Counted from the stretch's first letter, positions 8,582 to 18,022 are shown. The stretch: 64,000 nucleotides of DNA from Sulfitobacter noctilucae (GCF_000622365.1 NZ_JASC01000013.1:248001-312000), one strand, 5' to 3'. Notes: generated from the letters alone by a model not told the origin. Numbers and translations are program-made.

Positions 8582-11500
8582 TTGCTAAGCCTGTGGGGCG
8601 GTCCTCATTCGTTTGACGTCTGGATTTATTTTATCGAACGCTCACTTTTCGCCTTTATCTGGAAGTACTCGCGCCGCGATCAGCTCATTCTGCTGATGGT
8701 GACGCTTACCTTGTTCCCGCTGCTTTATCTGACCTTGGAACTTCCCAAGCGGATCATCAACGACGCCATTGGTGCGTCATCCGATGTGATCGACATGATG
8801 GGCTATCAGGTTGGGCAGATCACCTTTTTGATGATCCTATGCGGTATCTTTTTGCTGTCGGTCTTTGCCCACGGCATCATGAAAATGCGGATCAACACCA
8901 TGAAGGGCGTGCTGGCCGAACGCCTGCTACGGCGGCTGCGGTACACCTTGATCGCCCGCATCCTGCGCTTTCCCGCGCCCTATTTCGAACGCACCAGCCA
9001 AGGCGAGTTGGTCAGCATGGTCACGTCCGAATCCGAACCGATGGGCGGGCTGATGGGCGATGCGGTGGCCCAACCAGTGCTGCAAGCGGGCCAGATGCTG
9101 ACCATTCTGGTGTTTCTCTTTCTGCAAAGCATCGCTTTCGGGCTGGCCGCCTGTGCGCTTATACCGCTTCAGGCATGGCTGATCCCCAAGCTGCAACGCC
9201 AGATCAACCTACTGAACAAAAAGCGCGTCATCCAGTTGCGCGCCCTTGCGGCCGAGATTGGCGAAGGGGCCGCCGGAGCCAGCACGCTTCGCACTAACGG
9301 TGGCTGGCGCTACCGGCTGGCGCTGATCTCGGAACGGCTGGGCAGGCTCTATGCCATCCGGTTCGAGATCTTTCAAAAGAAGTTCTTCATGAAGTTTCTC
9401 AACAATTTCATTAGCCAGCTAACGCCTTTTTTCTTTTACGCCGTCGGCGGTTATCTCGCCATCAAAGGTGAGATCACCGTCGGCGCACTGGTGGCTGCCC
9501 TTGCCGCTTACAAGGATCTGTCCAGCCCCTGGAAAGAGCTGCTGGCCTATTACAACCAGTCACAGGATATGTCGTTGCGTTGGGAAATCATCACCGAACG
9601 TTTCGCTCCCGCCGGCATGGTGGCCGAAGAAAACTTCTTTGGCGAACCGGAGGAGGTGCCGCGCCTGACCGGTGATCTGGTCCTGAACGACATCAGCGTT
9701 CAAGACGAAGACGGCAACCCGGTGCTGGAAGAAATCAACGTGACCTTCCCGCAAGCAAGCACCATCGCTGTCACCGTCTCCGATGACGAAGACCGCCGCG
9801 CATTGGCCGAAGTCCTGCTGCGCGAAGTCACGCCCGCCACGGGCAAAATCCACTTGGGCGAACATGATCTGGCCACACTGCATCAAGCGACGATTGCCAA
9901 GCGGATCGGCTATGCCACATCGCGCCCGGTGATGTTTCTGGGCAGCTATGGGGACAACATCGTGCTGCCCCTGCGGATGCACCCCACCTCCGACCCACCC
10001 GACACCCTTGAAACCCGCGAAAGCCTGCGTGCCGGCAATAGTACTGAGCCCTCTGCCGGCGACTGGTTCGACTTCAAAGCACTTGATCTGCAAGACGAGG
10101 CCGATCTGCGCAACTGGTGGCTTGATCTGATCAAGGGGTTGGACATTGACCGCCTGCTGTTCACCCGCGGCATGGACCAACGGTTTGATGCAAAAACTCA
10201 TTCCAGACTGGCGGCGGCCCTTGTTGAAGTGCGCGATCAAGTCAGACGCAATATCGGCGCCACAGGACTTGAAGATCAGGTCCATTTTTTTGACCCCGCA
10301 CAGTTCAACGCCGCCTTGCCCGTTGCCGAAAACCTGATCTTTGCCACGCCGCATCAGCGCATTACGCCGCAGATTCTGGTTGAACAAACCGATTTCATGC
10401 AGCTGCTGGTCACTCTTGACCTGGAAACCGATCTGCTGCAGCTGGCGGTCGATATGGTCAATCTGCTGCGCCAAACCTTTGGCGTGGACGGCACCGACCA
10501 CCCTTTGTTCCGCAAACTGGGGCTGGATCCTGCGGTCTTTGAGGCGGCTGTCGGGCTGCGACAAAAGCATATCAGCCAGGAGCCGTTGACCCCTGCGGAC
10601 AAGGCGGCGTTGCTTGCTGTGACCTTTGCCATTCCTGCCGAAAAGCTGGGGTCTGCCTTTCCTGACCAGATCATCGAACGGGTGCTTGATCTGCGCAAAC
10701 AGCACAGCACCGCCCTGCAAAAAAGCCTGACCGATGTCATGAGCCCGATCACCGCCGGAACGCCCGTCGCGGGTTTGACGGTTCTGGAAAACGCGCTCTT
10801 TGGCAAGATCGTTGAAACGGCAGGCTCTTCGGCTGACGATTTGCGCCGTATTGTCGTAGAGGCGCTTTATGACGCGAAACTTGAAGGGCTGGTGCTGGAT
10901 CTGATTTTTGACGTGCCGCTGAGTTTGGGCGGCACCAACCTGCCCGCCTTACTGTCCGAGACACTGGCAATCAGTCGCGCCACGATCAAGCGGCCAGATA
11001 TCCTGATCCTCGATAACGTCCTATCGAGCTTTGACGCCGCCACGCGCGCGGGATTGCACGACCGTCTGCGCGGCTTGCTACCCAATGCCACCATCATCCG
11101 GCTGGAACGCAGCCTTGACGAAAGCGCGGACTTCGACGCAAAATTTGTGCTGCAGCAAGGCCGCATTTCCAATGTCGCGCCGGAGGTATCCGCCGATGAG
11201 GACAACACCGTGAGCGCCGATCTGGCCCGCAAACTGCGGGCGCTTGAGCAAACCGATCTCTTTTCCGGGCTGGACCGCAAACAGCTGCGCCTGCTGGCCT
11301 TCGGGGCGCGGTGGTACAGCGCCAACGCAGGGGACTATGTCTTTCACAAGGACGATGACCCCACCAGCGGTGCCTATCTGGTGGTCGAAGGCACCGCCGA
11401 TCTGCTGCTGCCGGTCGAGGATGGCGACGACGTTCTTATCGCCACGTCTGGCCCCGGAAAACTCGTGGGCGAGCTGGGCCTCATCCGCAACGAACCACGG

Positions 11501-11635
11501 GCGCTGGACATGCGGGCGGCCACCGATCTGACTTGCCTGCGCATCGGTGCGCAGGAGTTTCTGGACGTAGTCGGGACAGACGCCCGCACCGCCTACAAGC
11601 TGCTGCAGGTCGTTGCGGGCTACGTCAAAAACTAG
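8582..11635 (+). CDS. ABC-exporter-like protein with degenerate ATPase fused to a cyclic-nucleotide-binding domain
   Basis: 1017 residues in three parts. Residues ~15-330 resemble an ABC type-1 transmembrane domain (LPKRIINDAIG, RFPAPYFERTSQGELVSMVTSE, the EIGEGAAGASTLRTNG coupling region). Residues ~345-840 hold an ATPase-like domain, but the Walker A loop is replaced by an acidic stretch (TVSDDEDRRA, ~395-404). The signature is LSLGGTNLP (~780), Walker B is ILILDN (~806), and a long insert sits between the Q-loop region and the signature. Residues ~890-1017 form a CAP-like cyclic-nucleotide domain with YVFHKDDDPTSGAYLVVEG and GELGLIRNEPRALDM. No ATG or GTG fits; TTG at 8582 is the first usable start. 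Likely a regulated, possibly non-hydrolysing membrane protein. Confidence 0.82.
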   Translation: MLSLWGGPHSFDVWIYFIERSLFAFIWKYSRRDQLILLMVTLTLFPLLYLTLELPKRIINDAIGASSDVIDMMGYQVGQITFLMILCGIFLLSVFAHGIMKMRINTMKGVLAERLLRRLRYTLIARILRFPAPYFERTSQGELVSMVTSESEPMGGLMGDAVAQPVLQAGQMLTILVFLFLQSIAFGLAACALIPLQAWLIPKLQRQINLLNKKRVIQLRALAAEIGEGAAGASTLRTNGGWRYRLALISERLGRLYAIRFEIFQKKFFMKFLNNFISQLTPFFFYAVGGYLAIKGEITVGALVAALAAYKDLSSPWKELLAYYNQSQDMSLRWEIITERFAPAGMVAEENFFGEPEEVPRLTGDLVLNDISVQDEDGNPVLEEINVTFPQASTIAVTVSDDEDRRALAEVLLREVTPATGKIHLGEHDLATLHQATIAKRIGYATSRPVMFLGSYGDNIVLPLRMHPTSDPPDTLETRESLRAGNSTEPSAGDWFDFKALDLQDEADLRNWWLDLIKGLDIDRLLFTRGMDQRFDAKTHSRLAAALVEVRDQVRRNIGATGLEDQVHFFDPAQFNAALPVAENLIFATPHQRITPQILVEQTDFMQLLVTLDLETDLLQLAVDMVNLLRQTFGVDGTDHPLFRKLGLDPAVFEAAVGLRQKHISQEPLTPADKAALLAVTFAIPAEKLGSAFPDQIIERVLDLRKQHSTALQKSLTDVMSPITAGTPVAGLTVLENALFGKIVETAGSSADDLRRIVVEALYDAKLEGLVLDLIFDVPLSLGGTNLPALLSETLAISRATIKRPDILILDNVLSSFDAATRAGLHDRLRGLLPNATIIRLERSLDESADFDAKFVLQQGRISNVAPEVSADEDNTVSADLARKLRALEQTDLFSGLDRKQLRLLAFGARWYSANAGDYVFHKDDDPTSGAYLVVEGTADLLLPVEDGDDVLIATSGPGKLVGELGLIRNEPRALDMRAATDLTCLRIGAQEFLDVVGTDARTAYKLLQVVAGYVKN

Positions 11636-11641
11636 CTGCTT

Positions 11642-12403
11642 TTATCTGCCGAATTGCGCGAGGGTGATGCCCGCGTCTTCAAGTTGCGCACGCACCGCAC
11701 CCGCAATCTGAACCGCCTCGGCGGTGTCGCCGTGAAGGCAGATCGTGTCGAACCGGGTTTTGATATGCTTGCCGCTTTCGGTGATGATGGCACCTGCCTG
11801 CACCATCTCGACCATCCGCGCACCAGCGCGGTCCGCATCGTGGATCACGGCACCGGGCAAAGACCGATCAACCAGCGTGGCATCGTCGTTATATGCGCGG
11901 TCGGCGAAAATCTCTCCGGCCCATGCGCAGCCCAGCTTTTCAACCGCATCCTGCTGCGCAGTTGCCGCCAGCACCATGATGATCAGGTCAGGATCAACGC
12001 TCAGCGCCGCTTCATAAAGGTCACGCGCCATGCCCTCGTCTTCGGAGCACATGTTCGCCATCGCACCATGCAGTTTGAGGTGACGCACCTGCGCCCCGAC
12101 AGCCCGTGCCATCCCAAGCGCCGCCCCCACCTGATAGCGTACCTGATTTTGCAGCGTCGCACGTGGCACCGACATGCGATTGCGCCCGAAACCGGCGATA
12201 TCCATGAAGCCCGGATGCGCCCCGATGCCGACACCATTGTCACGGGCCAACCCCATAGTTGCCGCCATGACATCCGCATCGCCCGCATGGCCGCCACAGG
12301 CAATATTGGCAGATGTTACAATGCGCAGCAAAGCCGCATCATCGCCCATCTTCCACGCGCCAAAGCTTTCGCCCATATCGGCATTCAGATCGACAGTCGC
12401 CAT
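11642..12403 (-). CDS. pxpA: 5-oxoprolinase subunit A
   Basis: 253 residues of the LamB/YcsF family. Marks are the N-terminal VDLNADMGESFG, SANIACGGHAGD, GIGAHPGFMDIAGFGR, HLKLHGAMANM and TICLHGDT near the end. With PxpB and PxpC it cleaves 5-oxo-L-proline to glutamate using ATP. It is the last gene of the long minus-strand operon and starts immediately after the pxpC stop; its Shine-Dalgarno (GGAGGAAGAC) lies inside the pxpC end. Confidence 0.95.
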   Translation of the reverse strand: MATVDLNADMGESFGAWKMGDDAALLRIVTSANIACGGHAGDADVMAATMGLARDNGVGIGAHPGFMDIAGFGRNRMSVPRATLQNQVRYQVGAALGMARAVGAQVRHLKLHGAMANMCSEDEGMARDLYEAALSVDPDLIIMVLAATAQQDAVEKLGCAWAGEIFADRAYNDDATLVDRSLPGAVIHDADRAGARMVEMVQAGAIITESGKHIKTRFDTICLHGDTAEAVQIAGAVRAQLEDAGITLAQFGR

Positions 12404-13435
12404 TTAGTCTTCCTCCATCTTTAGCGGATCAGTCCGCGCGGACACCGCGCCGCTGATCAATTGGTAGCCCAGCAAATCACGGATCGCTGCAGGGTCGCGC
12501 ACCAGCGGTGCGACTTTTGATGCCAGCGCCTTGATCTCCGCCAGATAGCGGTTTTGCAGGGCCACCGCCTCGTCCATCTCGACAAACTCGAAGGTCAGGT
12601 TGGCCCCCGTCTGCGCCTGCGCGACGCGCGGCAGATCACAGGGCAGCACCGATCCGATGCGCGGATAGCCCCCTGTGGTCTGGCACTCGTACATCAACAC
12701 ATAAGGTGCACCGTCGCCTGAAATCTGGATATCACCAGGCACCACCACTTCGGAAACGATGCTGAGTTGATCTGCAGTGGCAAACCCCTCGCCGTCAAAG
12801 GCCATGCGCACCCCCATGCGGTTGGCACGGGCATCGCGGCGAAACACGGTCTTGGTAAAACGTGCAATCGTCTCCGCGCTGAAATTGTCCGTCTGCATGG
12901 ACGCCACCAGCCGTACTTTTCCCCCACCGAAGCGATCAAGCGGTGGAACAGTCAGCGCCACATCGCGCCCCTTATCCACGCCCAAGGCCAAGCGTTCGCC
13001 GGTCTGCAACAAGGCACCGATTCCGCCCGCCAAGTGACTGCTGCGGGCGTCCATGACCACCGGCGTGTCAAAGCCACCGCCCACATGGAGATACCCGTAG
13101 CTGCCGTCGCGGGCGCCACCGATCTCCAACTTGGCGCCGGCAGGCAAAAGGTGGCTGGCGTTCCAGACGATCTGTTCTCCCTCGACCTTGGCCACCATTT
13201 GTGCACCGGTCAGGGCGATGCGGATATCGACATCTGCCGTGAACGTCCCGCCGGAGCCCGCCATTTCGATCACGGCCAAGTCCGGTTTCTGACCCAACAA
13301 GGCCGCGCCCTCATAAAGCGCTATGCGGTCAGCGGCCCCACCTACAGTTAATCCCTGCGCACGGTATCCGCTGCGGCCCATGTCTTGCAGGCTCAATGCG
13401 GGGCCCGCGTGTGTGATCGTCAGATGTCCGCTCAT
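12404..13435 (-). CDS. pxpC: 5-oxoprolinase subunit C (biotin-dependent carboxyltransferase-like)
   Basis: 343 residues, KipA/PxpC type. The start GLTVGGAADRIALYEGAALLG follows an SLQDMGRSGYRAQG motif. Further family marks are SHLAGGIGALLQTGERLALG and a C-terminal MYECQTTGGYPRIGSVLPCDLPRVAQ. It forms the 5-oxoprolinase complex with PxpA and PxpB. Its ATG overlaps the pxpB stop by 4 bases (ATGA), so the two are translationally coupled, while in some bacteria the two subunits are fused. Confidence 0.95.
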   Translation of the reverse strand: MSGHLTITHAGPALSLQDMGRSGYRAQGLTVGGAADRIALYEGAALLGQKPDLAVIEMAGSGGTFTADVDIRIALTGAQMVAKVEGEQIVWNASHLLPAGAKLEIGGARDGSYGYLHVGGGFDTPVVMDARSSHLAGGIGALLQTGERLALGVDKGRDVALTVPPLDRFGGGKVRLVASMQTDNFSAETIARFTKTVFRRDARANRMGVRMAFDGEGFATADQLSIVSEVVVPGDIQISGDGAPYVLMYECQTTGGYPRIGSVLPCDLPRVAQAQTGANLTFEFVEMDEAVALQNRYLAEIKALASKVAPLVRDPAAIRDLLGYQLISGAVSARTDPLKMEED

Positions 13436-14169
13436 GACAGCGCCTCTCGCGATGCACCGCCCAAGCCCGAAGTGTCTTTGGATTTGATCCTGTCAAACTC
13501 CTCCCGACTGATCGCCGGAAAGGTCAGCTCGTCCCCCGGTGCCAGCGTGAACGGACGTTCAGACTTCGGCAGGAAGGTACCAAAGGCGGTCTGGCCGATG
13601 TGTCGCCAGCCTGTAGGCGCGGCGTTGGTGAATACAATCAACTGGCGGATCGCAATGATCAACGCCCCCGCAGGCACCGATTTCGTCAGCCCCTGTTGGC
13701 GCGGAATGTCCCATGTCTTCGACAGCTCGCCCATATAGGGTTGCCCCGGTGCAAAGCCGATGGTCAGCACCCGCACACGCGATGCCGATATTTCGGCCAC
13801 CGCCGCATCCACATCGACACCTGCGACGGCGGCAGCTTCTTCCAGCTGCGGAGCGAGATCAGTGCCATAGACCGTCGGCACATGCCAAAGCGTACGGCCG
13901 GGCGGCAGGTCTGCACTTTGCCAGTCGCGGCTCTCCAGCAGGTTGGTCAATCGCTCTGTCATTGCGGCCAATGGCGTCACTGCCAGATCGACCTCCAGAT
14001 AAGTCGATACCAGCGACGTGCTGGTCTCGCGCACTTCGGGCCAGTCCTGCGCTTCGACGGCGGCGCGAAAGGCAAGGGCGGCGCGGTTGGCCGGCTCGGA
14101 CATGGCACCGGCAAAAGTGACCAGCACACCCGACACACCAACGCTGCGGATTTTCGGCCAATCAGTCAT
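13432..14169 (-). CDS. pxpB: 5-oxoprolinase subunit B (allophanate hydrolase subunit 1-like)
   Basis: 245 residues, KipI/PxpB type. Marks are the VPTVYGTDLAPQLEEAA region, VRVLTIGFAPGQPYMGEL, and VPAGALIIAIRQLIVFTNAAPTGW. It overlaps the gene upstream (BASS-like carrier) by 8 bases and pxpC by 4 bases. With the other two subunits it should phosphorylate and open 5-oxoproline. It is slightly longer at the N-terminus than typical KipI proteins. Confidence 0.94.
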   Translation of the reverse strand: MTDWPKIRSVGVSGVLVTFAGAMSEPANRAALAFRAAVEAQDWPEVRETSTSLVSTYLEVDLAVTPLAAMTERLTNLLESRDWQSADLPPGRTLWHVPTVYGTDLAPQLEEAAAVAGVDVDAAVAEISASRVRVLTIGFAPGQPYMGELSKTWDIPRQQGLTKSVPAGALIIAIRQLIVFTNAAPTGWRHIGQTAFGTFLPKSERPFTLAPGDELTFPAISREEFDRIKSKDTSGLGGASREALS

Positions 14170-15097
14170 CTTGCAGCGCCCATCGGTAGAGCCGCGGCAA
14201 TAGCATCGGCGTTAGGTACATCGGCAGTTGCCAGCAGCCGATAAAAACCATCAAAGGGGCCAGCACATCGCCGGGCAGCGCCACGAGAAAAATCGCGATG
14301 TTGCGATTGCCTGCGCCAATGGCTAGCGGTCCGGCGACCGCGCGCAAGGGACTGCGGCGCAAGGCAAGGAGTGTGAACATCTGCAACAGATAGCTGATGG
14401 CAAAGGCAAGCACCGCCCATTTCGCCACGGCCCACGGATCGCGCAACAGTGCAGGCGTAAGAGCCGCCATTAACCCGACAACGATGATCGAGAACGCCAG
14501 CACCGACAGCCCATCGAGCGCTTTGATCTGGCCTTCCGAAGGCACCGGGAAGAGCCGCTCGCGCAGGATAAAGCCCAGACCTGTTGCCAGTACGATGATC
14601 AGCAGCAGGTTGAGCGCGGCCCAGATCACCTGTGCCGCAGGTCCGGCTTGCGGCAACAGCGCTAGTACCGGCAAGACGGTCAGGGGAAATGCGGCCGTGC
14701 CCAGCACAAGAATTTGCATCATCCGACCCGCATCCAAATGCAGCAAAAGCGCGAGATTGACGCTGCCGGTGATCGCGGGTGCGGCCGAGGTCAGCACGAT
14801 GGCCAATGCTGCGGGCGTATCGCCCCATCCGGCCAGCGACAAAACTCCCAGCAGGATCAGCGGCACCGCCATTTGCAGCGCCAGAACCGAACCCAGCCCC
14901 CAGCGCAAATCGCCAACCGCGCCCATCGCAGCCCGGTGCCCGATGCGCAGTGCCGTGACCGTTAGCAAGATCGCGACCATATGCGGCAACCACGGCACAA
15001 AGCGCGCGGCCACACTGAGCAACAGTAGTCCGGCAGCTAGGCCGATCAGCAGACAGGACCGCGCATGGGTCGATGCCAGCCAGAGGATATGATACAT
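14162..15097 (-). CDS. BASS-like (bile-acid:sodium symporter fold) membrane carrier
   Basis: 311 residues with about nine to ten hydrophobic helices. Two unwound, polar motifs recall the BASS/ACR3 fold: LTSAAPAITGSVNLALLLHLD in the first half and GPLAIGAGNRNIAIFLVALPG in the second, where GNRN is typical. I infer a secondary carrier for an anion. It sits between TRAP and 5-oxoprolinase genes with an 8-base overlap to pxpB, so its substrate is probably part of the same pathway, perhaps export or uptake of a related acid. Substrate is not predictable from sequence. Confidence 0.65.
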   Translation of the reverse strand: MYHILWLASTHARSCLLIGLAAGLLLLSVAARFVPWLPHMVAILLTVTALRIGHRAAMGAVGDLRWGLGSVLALQMAVPLILLGVLSLAGWGDTPAALAIVLTSAAPAITGSVNLALLLHLDAGRMMQILVLGTAAFPLTVLPVLALLPQAGPAAQVIWAALNLLLIIVLATGLGFILRERLFPVPSEGQIKALDGLSVLAFSIIVVGLMAALTPALLRDPWAVAKWAVLAFAISYLLQMFTLLALRRSPLRAVAGPLAIGAGNRNIAIFLVALPGDVLAPLMVFIGCWQLPMYLTPMLLPRLYRWALQDD

Positions 15098-15109
15098 CTG
15101 CCTTCACTT

Positions 15110-16420
15110 CTAACTTGGAGAATTGCGCATGTTGTCGGGCAACCAAGTCGCAAGCTCCGGAAACCAGATCAGGACAAATACCATCAGCACCATGATGGCA
15201 AACATCGGTAAGGCCGCCTTGGTGCTATAGCCAATTTCATGGTCCGTCATGCCTTGCAGCACAAAGAGGTTGAACCCGATCGGCGGCGTGATCTGCGCCA
15301 TCTCGATGACTACGACAACGAATATGCCGAACCAGATCAGATCAATACCTGCACTGCGCACCATTGGTTCGACCACAGCCATGGTCAGCACAATCGCGGA
15401 GATACCATCGAGAAACATCCCAAGTATGATGTAAAACACCAAAAGCGCCATCAGCAGCTGAAACCGCGTCAGCTCCATTGCCGCAATGCCATCGGCAAGC
15501 GAGCGTGGCAGGCCGGTAAAGCCCATCGACAGTTTCAAGAACGCAGCCCCCGACAGGATGAGCGCGATCATTGCCGAGGTGCGCGTGGCCCCCATCAGGC
15601 TTTCACGGAAGCTGTCCCAGGTCAGTGAGCCTTGGAACATCGCCAGCACCAGCGCGCCGATCACCCCGATGGCCGCCGCTTCGGTGGCGGTGGCAAGGCC
15701 CGCGTACATCGACCCGATGACAACCGTGATCAGCGCAAAGACCGGCAGCAGAAACCGCGAGTTGGCCAGCTTCTCCCTAAAGCTCATGCCGCGTTCAACG
15801 GTCGGGTTCCAACCCGTTGAGGTAAAGCTGACCAGCGCCACATAGCCCATGAACATCCCCGCCAGCACAAGGCCGGGGAACACCCCGGCAAAGAACAGCT
15901 TGGTGATACTTTCATTGACGGTCACCCCATAGACGATCAGCGCCAGCGAGGGTGGGATCATCAGGCCAAGGGTCGCCGCACCCGCAAGCGTGCCGATCAC
16001 CATCTTTTCGGGATAGTTCCGCGCCCTGAGTTCCGGGATCGCCATTTTCCCGACGGTCGTCAGCGTTGCCGCAGAAGAGCCTGATACCGCCGCGAATACG
16101 GTGCAGGACACAATATTGGTATGCACCAAGCCGCCCGGCAACCGCGCCAGCCAGGGCGATAGGCCTTTGAACATATCTTCGGACAATCGCGTTCGGTACA
16201 GAATTTCTCCCATCCAGATGAACAGTGGTAGCGCCGTTAATGTCCAGGATGAAGACGAGGCCCAGATGGTCGTGATCATCACATCGCCCACCGGTCGCGT
16301 CGTGAACAACTCCATCCCGACCCAAGCAACGCCCATCAGCGCAAGGCCGACCCAAACGCCGGTGCCAAGCAAGAGGAACAGCACAAAGAGGAAGAGAACG
16401 ATGGCGTAGACTTCGGTCAT
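15110..16420 (-). CDS. dctM: TRAP transporter large permease (DctM type)
   Basis: 436 residues, about 12 helices. Marks are ALPLFIWMGEILYRTRLSEDMFKGLSPW, FAAVSGSSAATLTTVGKMAIPEL, GTLAGAATLGLMIPPSLALIVYG, FLDGISAIVLTM, and a C-terminal MAQITPPIGFNLFVLQG. It carries the substrate-translocating domain of a TRAP secondary transporter in the inner membrane. The ATG at 16420 lies 2 bases after the dctQ stop; a longer frame would overlap dctQ. Co-transcribed with dctP and dctQ. Confidence 0.95.
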   Translation of the reverse strand: MTEVYAIVLFLFVLFLLLGTGVWVGLALMGVAWVGMELFTTRPVGDVMITTIWASSSSWTLTALPLFIWMGEILYRTRLSEDMFKGLSPWLARLPGGLVHTNIVSCTVFAAVSGSSAATLTTVGKMAIPELRARNYPEKMVIGTLAGAATLGLMIPPSLALIVYGVTVNESITKLFFAGVFPGLVLAGMFMGYVALVSFTSTGWNPTVERGMSFREKLANSRFLLPVFALITVVIGSMYAGLATATEAAAIGVIGALVLAMFQGSLTWDSFRESLMGATRTSAMIALILSGAAFLKLSMGFTGLPRSLADGIAAMELTRFQLLMALLVFYIILGMFLDGISAIVLTMAVVEPMVRSAGIDLIWFGIFVVVVIEMAQITPPIGFNLFVLQGMTDHEIGYSTKAALPMFAIMVLMVFVLIWFPELATWLPDNMRNSPS

Positions 16421-16424
16421 CGGA

Positions 16425-16946
16425 TTATTCCCCGTGGCTTTCAACCGTATCGCGCGTGATGCGGTGTTGTCCTTTAAGTAGGACGTGAACGAGATTGTCG
16501 GTCAAAGCGAGCGCAAGCAGCCCGCCGCCTAGCACCATGACCGACTGCGGTATCCAAAGCGCGGTGGCATCCTGCCCCTGACTGATCTCGTTGAACTTCC
16601 ATGACCAGTAGACGAACCAATAGGCGTAATAGGTGAAATACCACGCGATGGCTGCCGCCAAGCCAAAGCACCAGATTTCCAGCAACCGTTTTGGCCCCGG
16701 TGCCACGGCATTCAGCAGGATCGACACGCGGATATGTGCGCCCCGGTTCAGCGCATTGGCAAAGGCCAGAAAACTGGCCGCCGCCATTGCATAGCCTGCG
16801 TAATCCGGCGCACCGGGAAAGATCGCGCCGGTCCAGCGGGCGAGCATCTGCATCACGATCAGCGACAGGATTGCTATCAGGCAAAGTGCTGCCAACACGC
16901 CTGCCGCCATATAGATGAAATTAAGTGTTCTGCGAACGACGCCCAT
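16425..16946 (-). CDS. dctQ: TRAP transporter small permease (DctQ type)
   Basis: About 173 residues with four hydrophobic helices (LCLIAILSLIVMQML, YAMAAASFLAFANAL, LAAAIAWYFTYYAYWFVY, VLGGGLLALALTDNLVHVL). It contains the DctQ-type AHIRVSILL segment and SQGQDATALWIPQS. It bridges DctP docking and DctM. I chose the ATG at 16946, preceded by a G-run; an ATG four codons upstream is the alternative. Confidence 0.92.
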   Translation of the reverse strand: MGVVRRTLNFIYMAAGVLAALCLIAILSLIVMQMLARWTGAIFPGAPDYAGYAMAAASFLAFANALNRGAHIRVSILLNAVAPGPKRLLEIWCFGLAAAIAWYFTYYAYWFVYWSWKFNEISQGQDATALWIPQSVMVLGGGLLALALTDNLVHVLLKGQHRITRDTVESHGE

Positions 16947-16969
16947 GATGCCCCCCATCGAGTAGGAAA

Positions 16970-16995
16970 GGACGGTCCCGAAGGCCGGGACCGCC
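16970..16995 (-). other. Hairpin between dctP and dctQ
   Basis: GGTCCCG/CGGGACC form the core of an 8-bp stem (16973-16980 with 16986-16993), extended beyond one mismatch by a further pair. It begins 8 bases after the dctP stop and is the only sizeable structure in the 56-base gap. On the transcript (minus strand) it is followed by TCCTTTCC, not a T-run, so partial termination or protection of the dctP message is more likely than full termination. Confidence 0.55.
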
Positions 16996-17002
16996 AATGT
17001 GC

Positions 17003-17992
17003 TTAGTTCATGCCTTTGTAGGCATCGACGATGGTTTTGCCATCTTCACCCGCAGCTTCGAGCCATTCTGCGGTCATCGTTTCGCCGATTTCACGCAGCT
17101 CAGCCATCAGCGCGTCGCTGGCGGAACCAACGGTCATACCCCCTTCGGCAAGGCCGTCCATCGTAAGCTTCGTATAGGCTTTGGCGGCGTCGAGACCGCG
17201 CTCTTGTGCTTCACCTGCACAGGATGTGATGATGCCCTGATGCGCGTCTGATGTGTCTTCCCAGACATCTTTGTTCACCATAACATAGTTATAGGGCAGC
17301 CAGGCATCGACTTCGTAGAAGTGGCTCAGGCTTTCCCACACCTTGCGGTCATACCCCGTCGCCCCAGATGAGATCATGGATTCGGCAACGCCTGTTGCGA
17401 AGGCCTGCGAAATCTCGGCAGCTTCGATTGTGACCGGCAACATGCCTGTCAGCTCGGCCAAACGCGCAGTGGCGTTGTTATAGGAGCGGAACTTCAGACC
17501 CTTCATATCGGCCACGCTGTTTACTTCCTTGTTGAAGTACAGACCCTGCGGCGGCCATGGCACGGCGTAAAGCATGACCAGATTCTGCTCTTCCAGCAGC
17601 TTTTCCATCGACGGTTTGGCCGCCTCGAACAGCTTTGCGCTGTTCTCGAAAGAGGGCGCAAGGAAGGGAACACTGTCAAATCCGAAAACGGCATTCTCAT
17701 TGGCATGGCCGGACATCAGGCGCTCGCCGATCTGGACCTGACCGGTCTGGATGGCGCGCTTGATATCGGCACCGGCAAACAGCGCCCCGCCCGGATGGGT
17801 GGTAATTGTGATCTCGCCCTGCGTGCCGGTAGTCACGCATTCAGCGAATGCCGCACCGTTTTCAGAGTGGAAGTTCGAGGCGGAATAGGCCATCGGCATG
17901 TCCCACTTTTCGGCCGCCAATGCGGGCAGTGCGCCGGTCACGGCGATCGCGATGCTTGCCGCACCTGTCATCAATTTGTTGGTCAGTTTCAT
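17003..17992 (-). CDS. dctP: TRAP transporter solute-binding protein (DctP type)
   Basis: 329 residues with a clear signal peptide (SIAIAVTGALPALAAEKWDM). The periplasmic DctP fold shows HPGGALFAGADIKRAIQTGQVQIG, then FLAPSFENSAKLFEA, WPPQGLYFNKEVNSVADMKGLKFRSYNN and TIEAAEISQAFATGVAESMI. The conserved carboxylate-binding arginine is in LKFRSYN. It is preceded by AGGGAGATAGCA. Operon context suggests an amino-acid-derived carboxylate such as 5-oxoproline as ligand. That is an inference. Confidence 0.95.
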   Translation of the reverse strand: MKLTNKLMTGAASIAIAVTGALPALAAEKWDMPMAYSASNFHSENGAAFAECVTTGTQGEITITTHPGGALFAGADIKRAIQTGQVQIGERLMSGHANENAVFGFDSVPFLAPSFENSAKLFEAAKPSMEKLLEEQNLVMLYAVPWPPQGLYFNKEVNSVADMKGLKFRSYNNATARLAELTGMLPVTIEAAEISQAFATGVAESMISSGATGYDRKVWESLSHFYEVDAWLPYNYVMVNKDVWEDTSDAHQGIITSCAGEAQERGLDAAKAYTKLTMDGLAEGGMTVGSASDALMAELREIGETMTAEWLEAAGEDGKTIVDAYKGMN

Positions 17993-18022
17993 TGCTATCT
18001 CCCTGGTTGGTTTTGTTTGCGC

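Noticed and set aside
9560-10720. 386-codon open frame on the minus strand inside the ABC-like gene
   Set aside because: It is antisense to a gene with clear domains and high-GC codon bias; its translation has no recognisable motif and no ribosome site.
14166-15146. 326-codon frame overlapping the BASS-like gene in another frame
   Set aside because: It has no hydrophobic helices and is Arg/Cys-rich, the usual look of an out-of-frame reading of a membrane protein gene.
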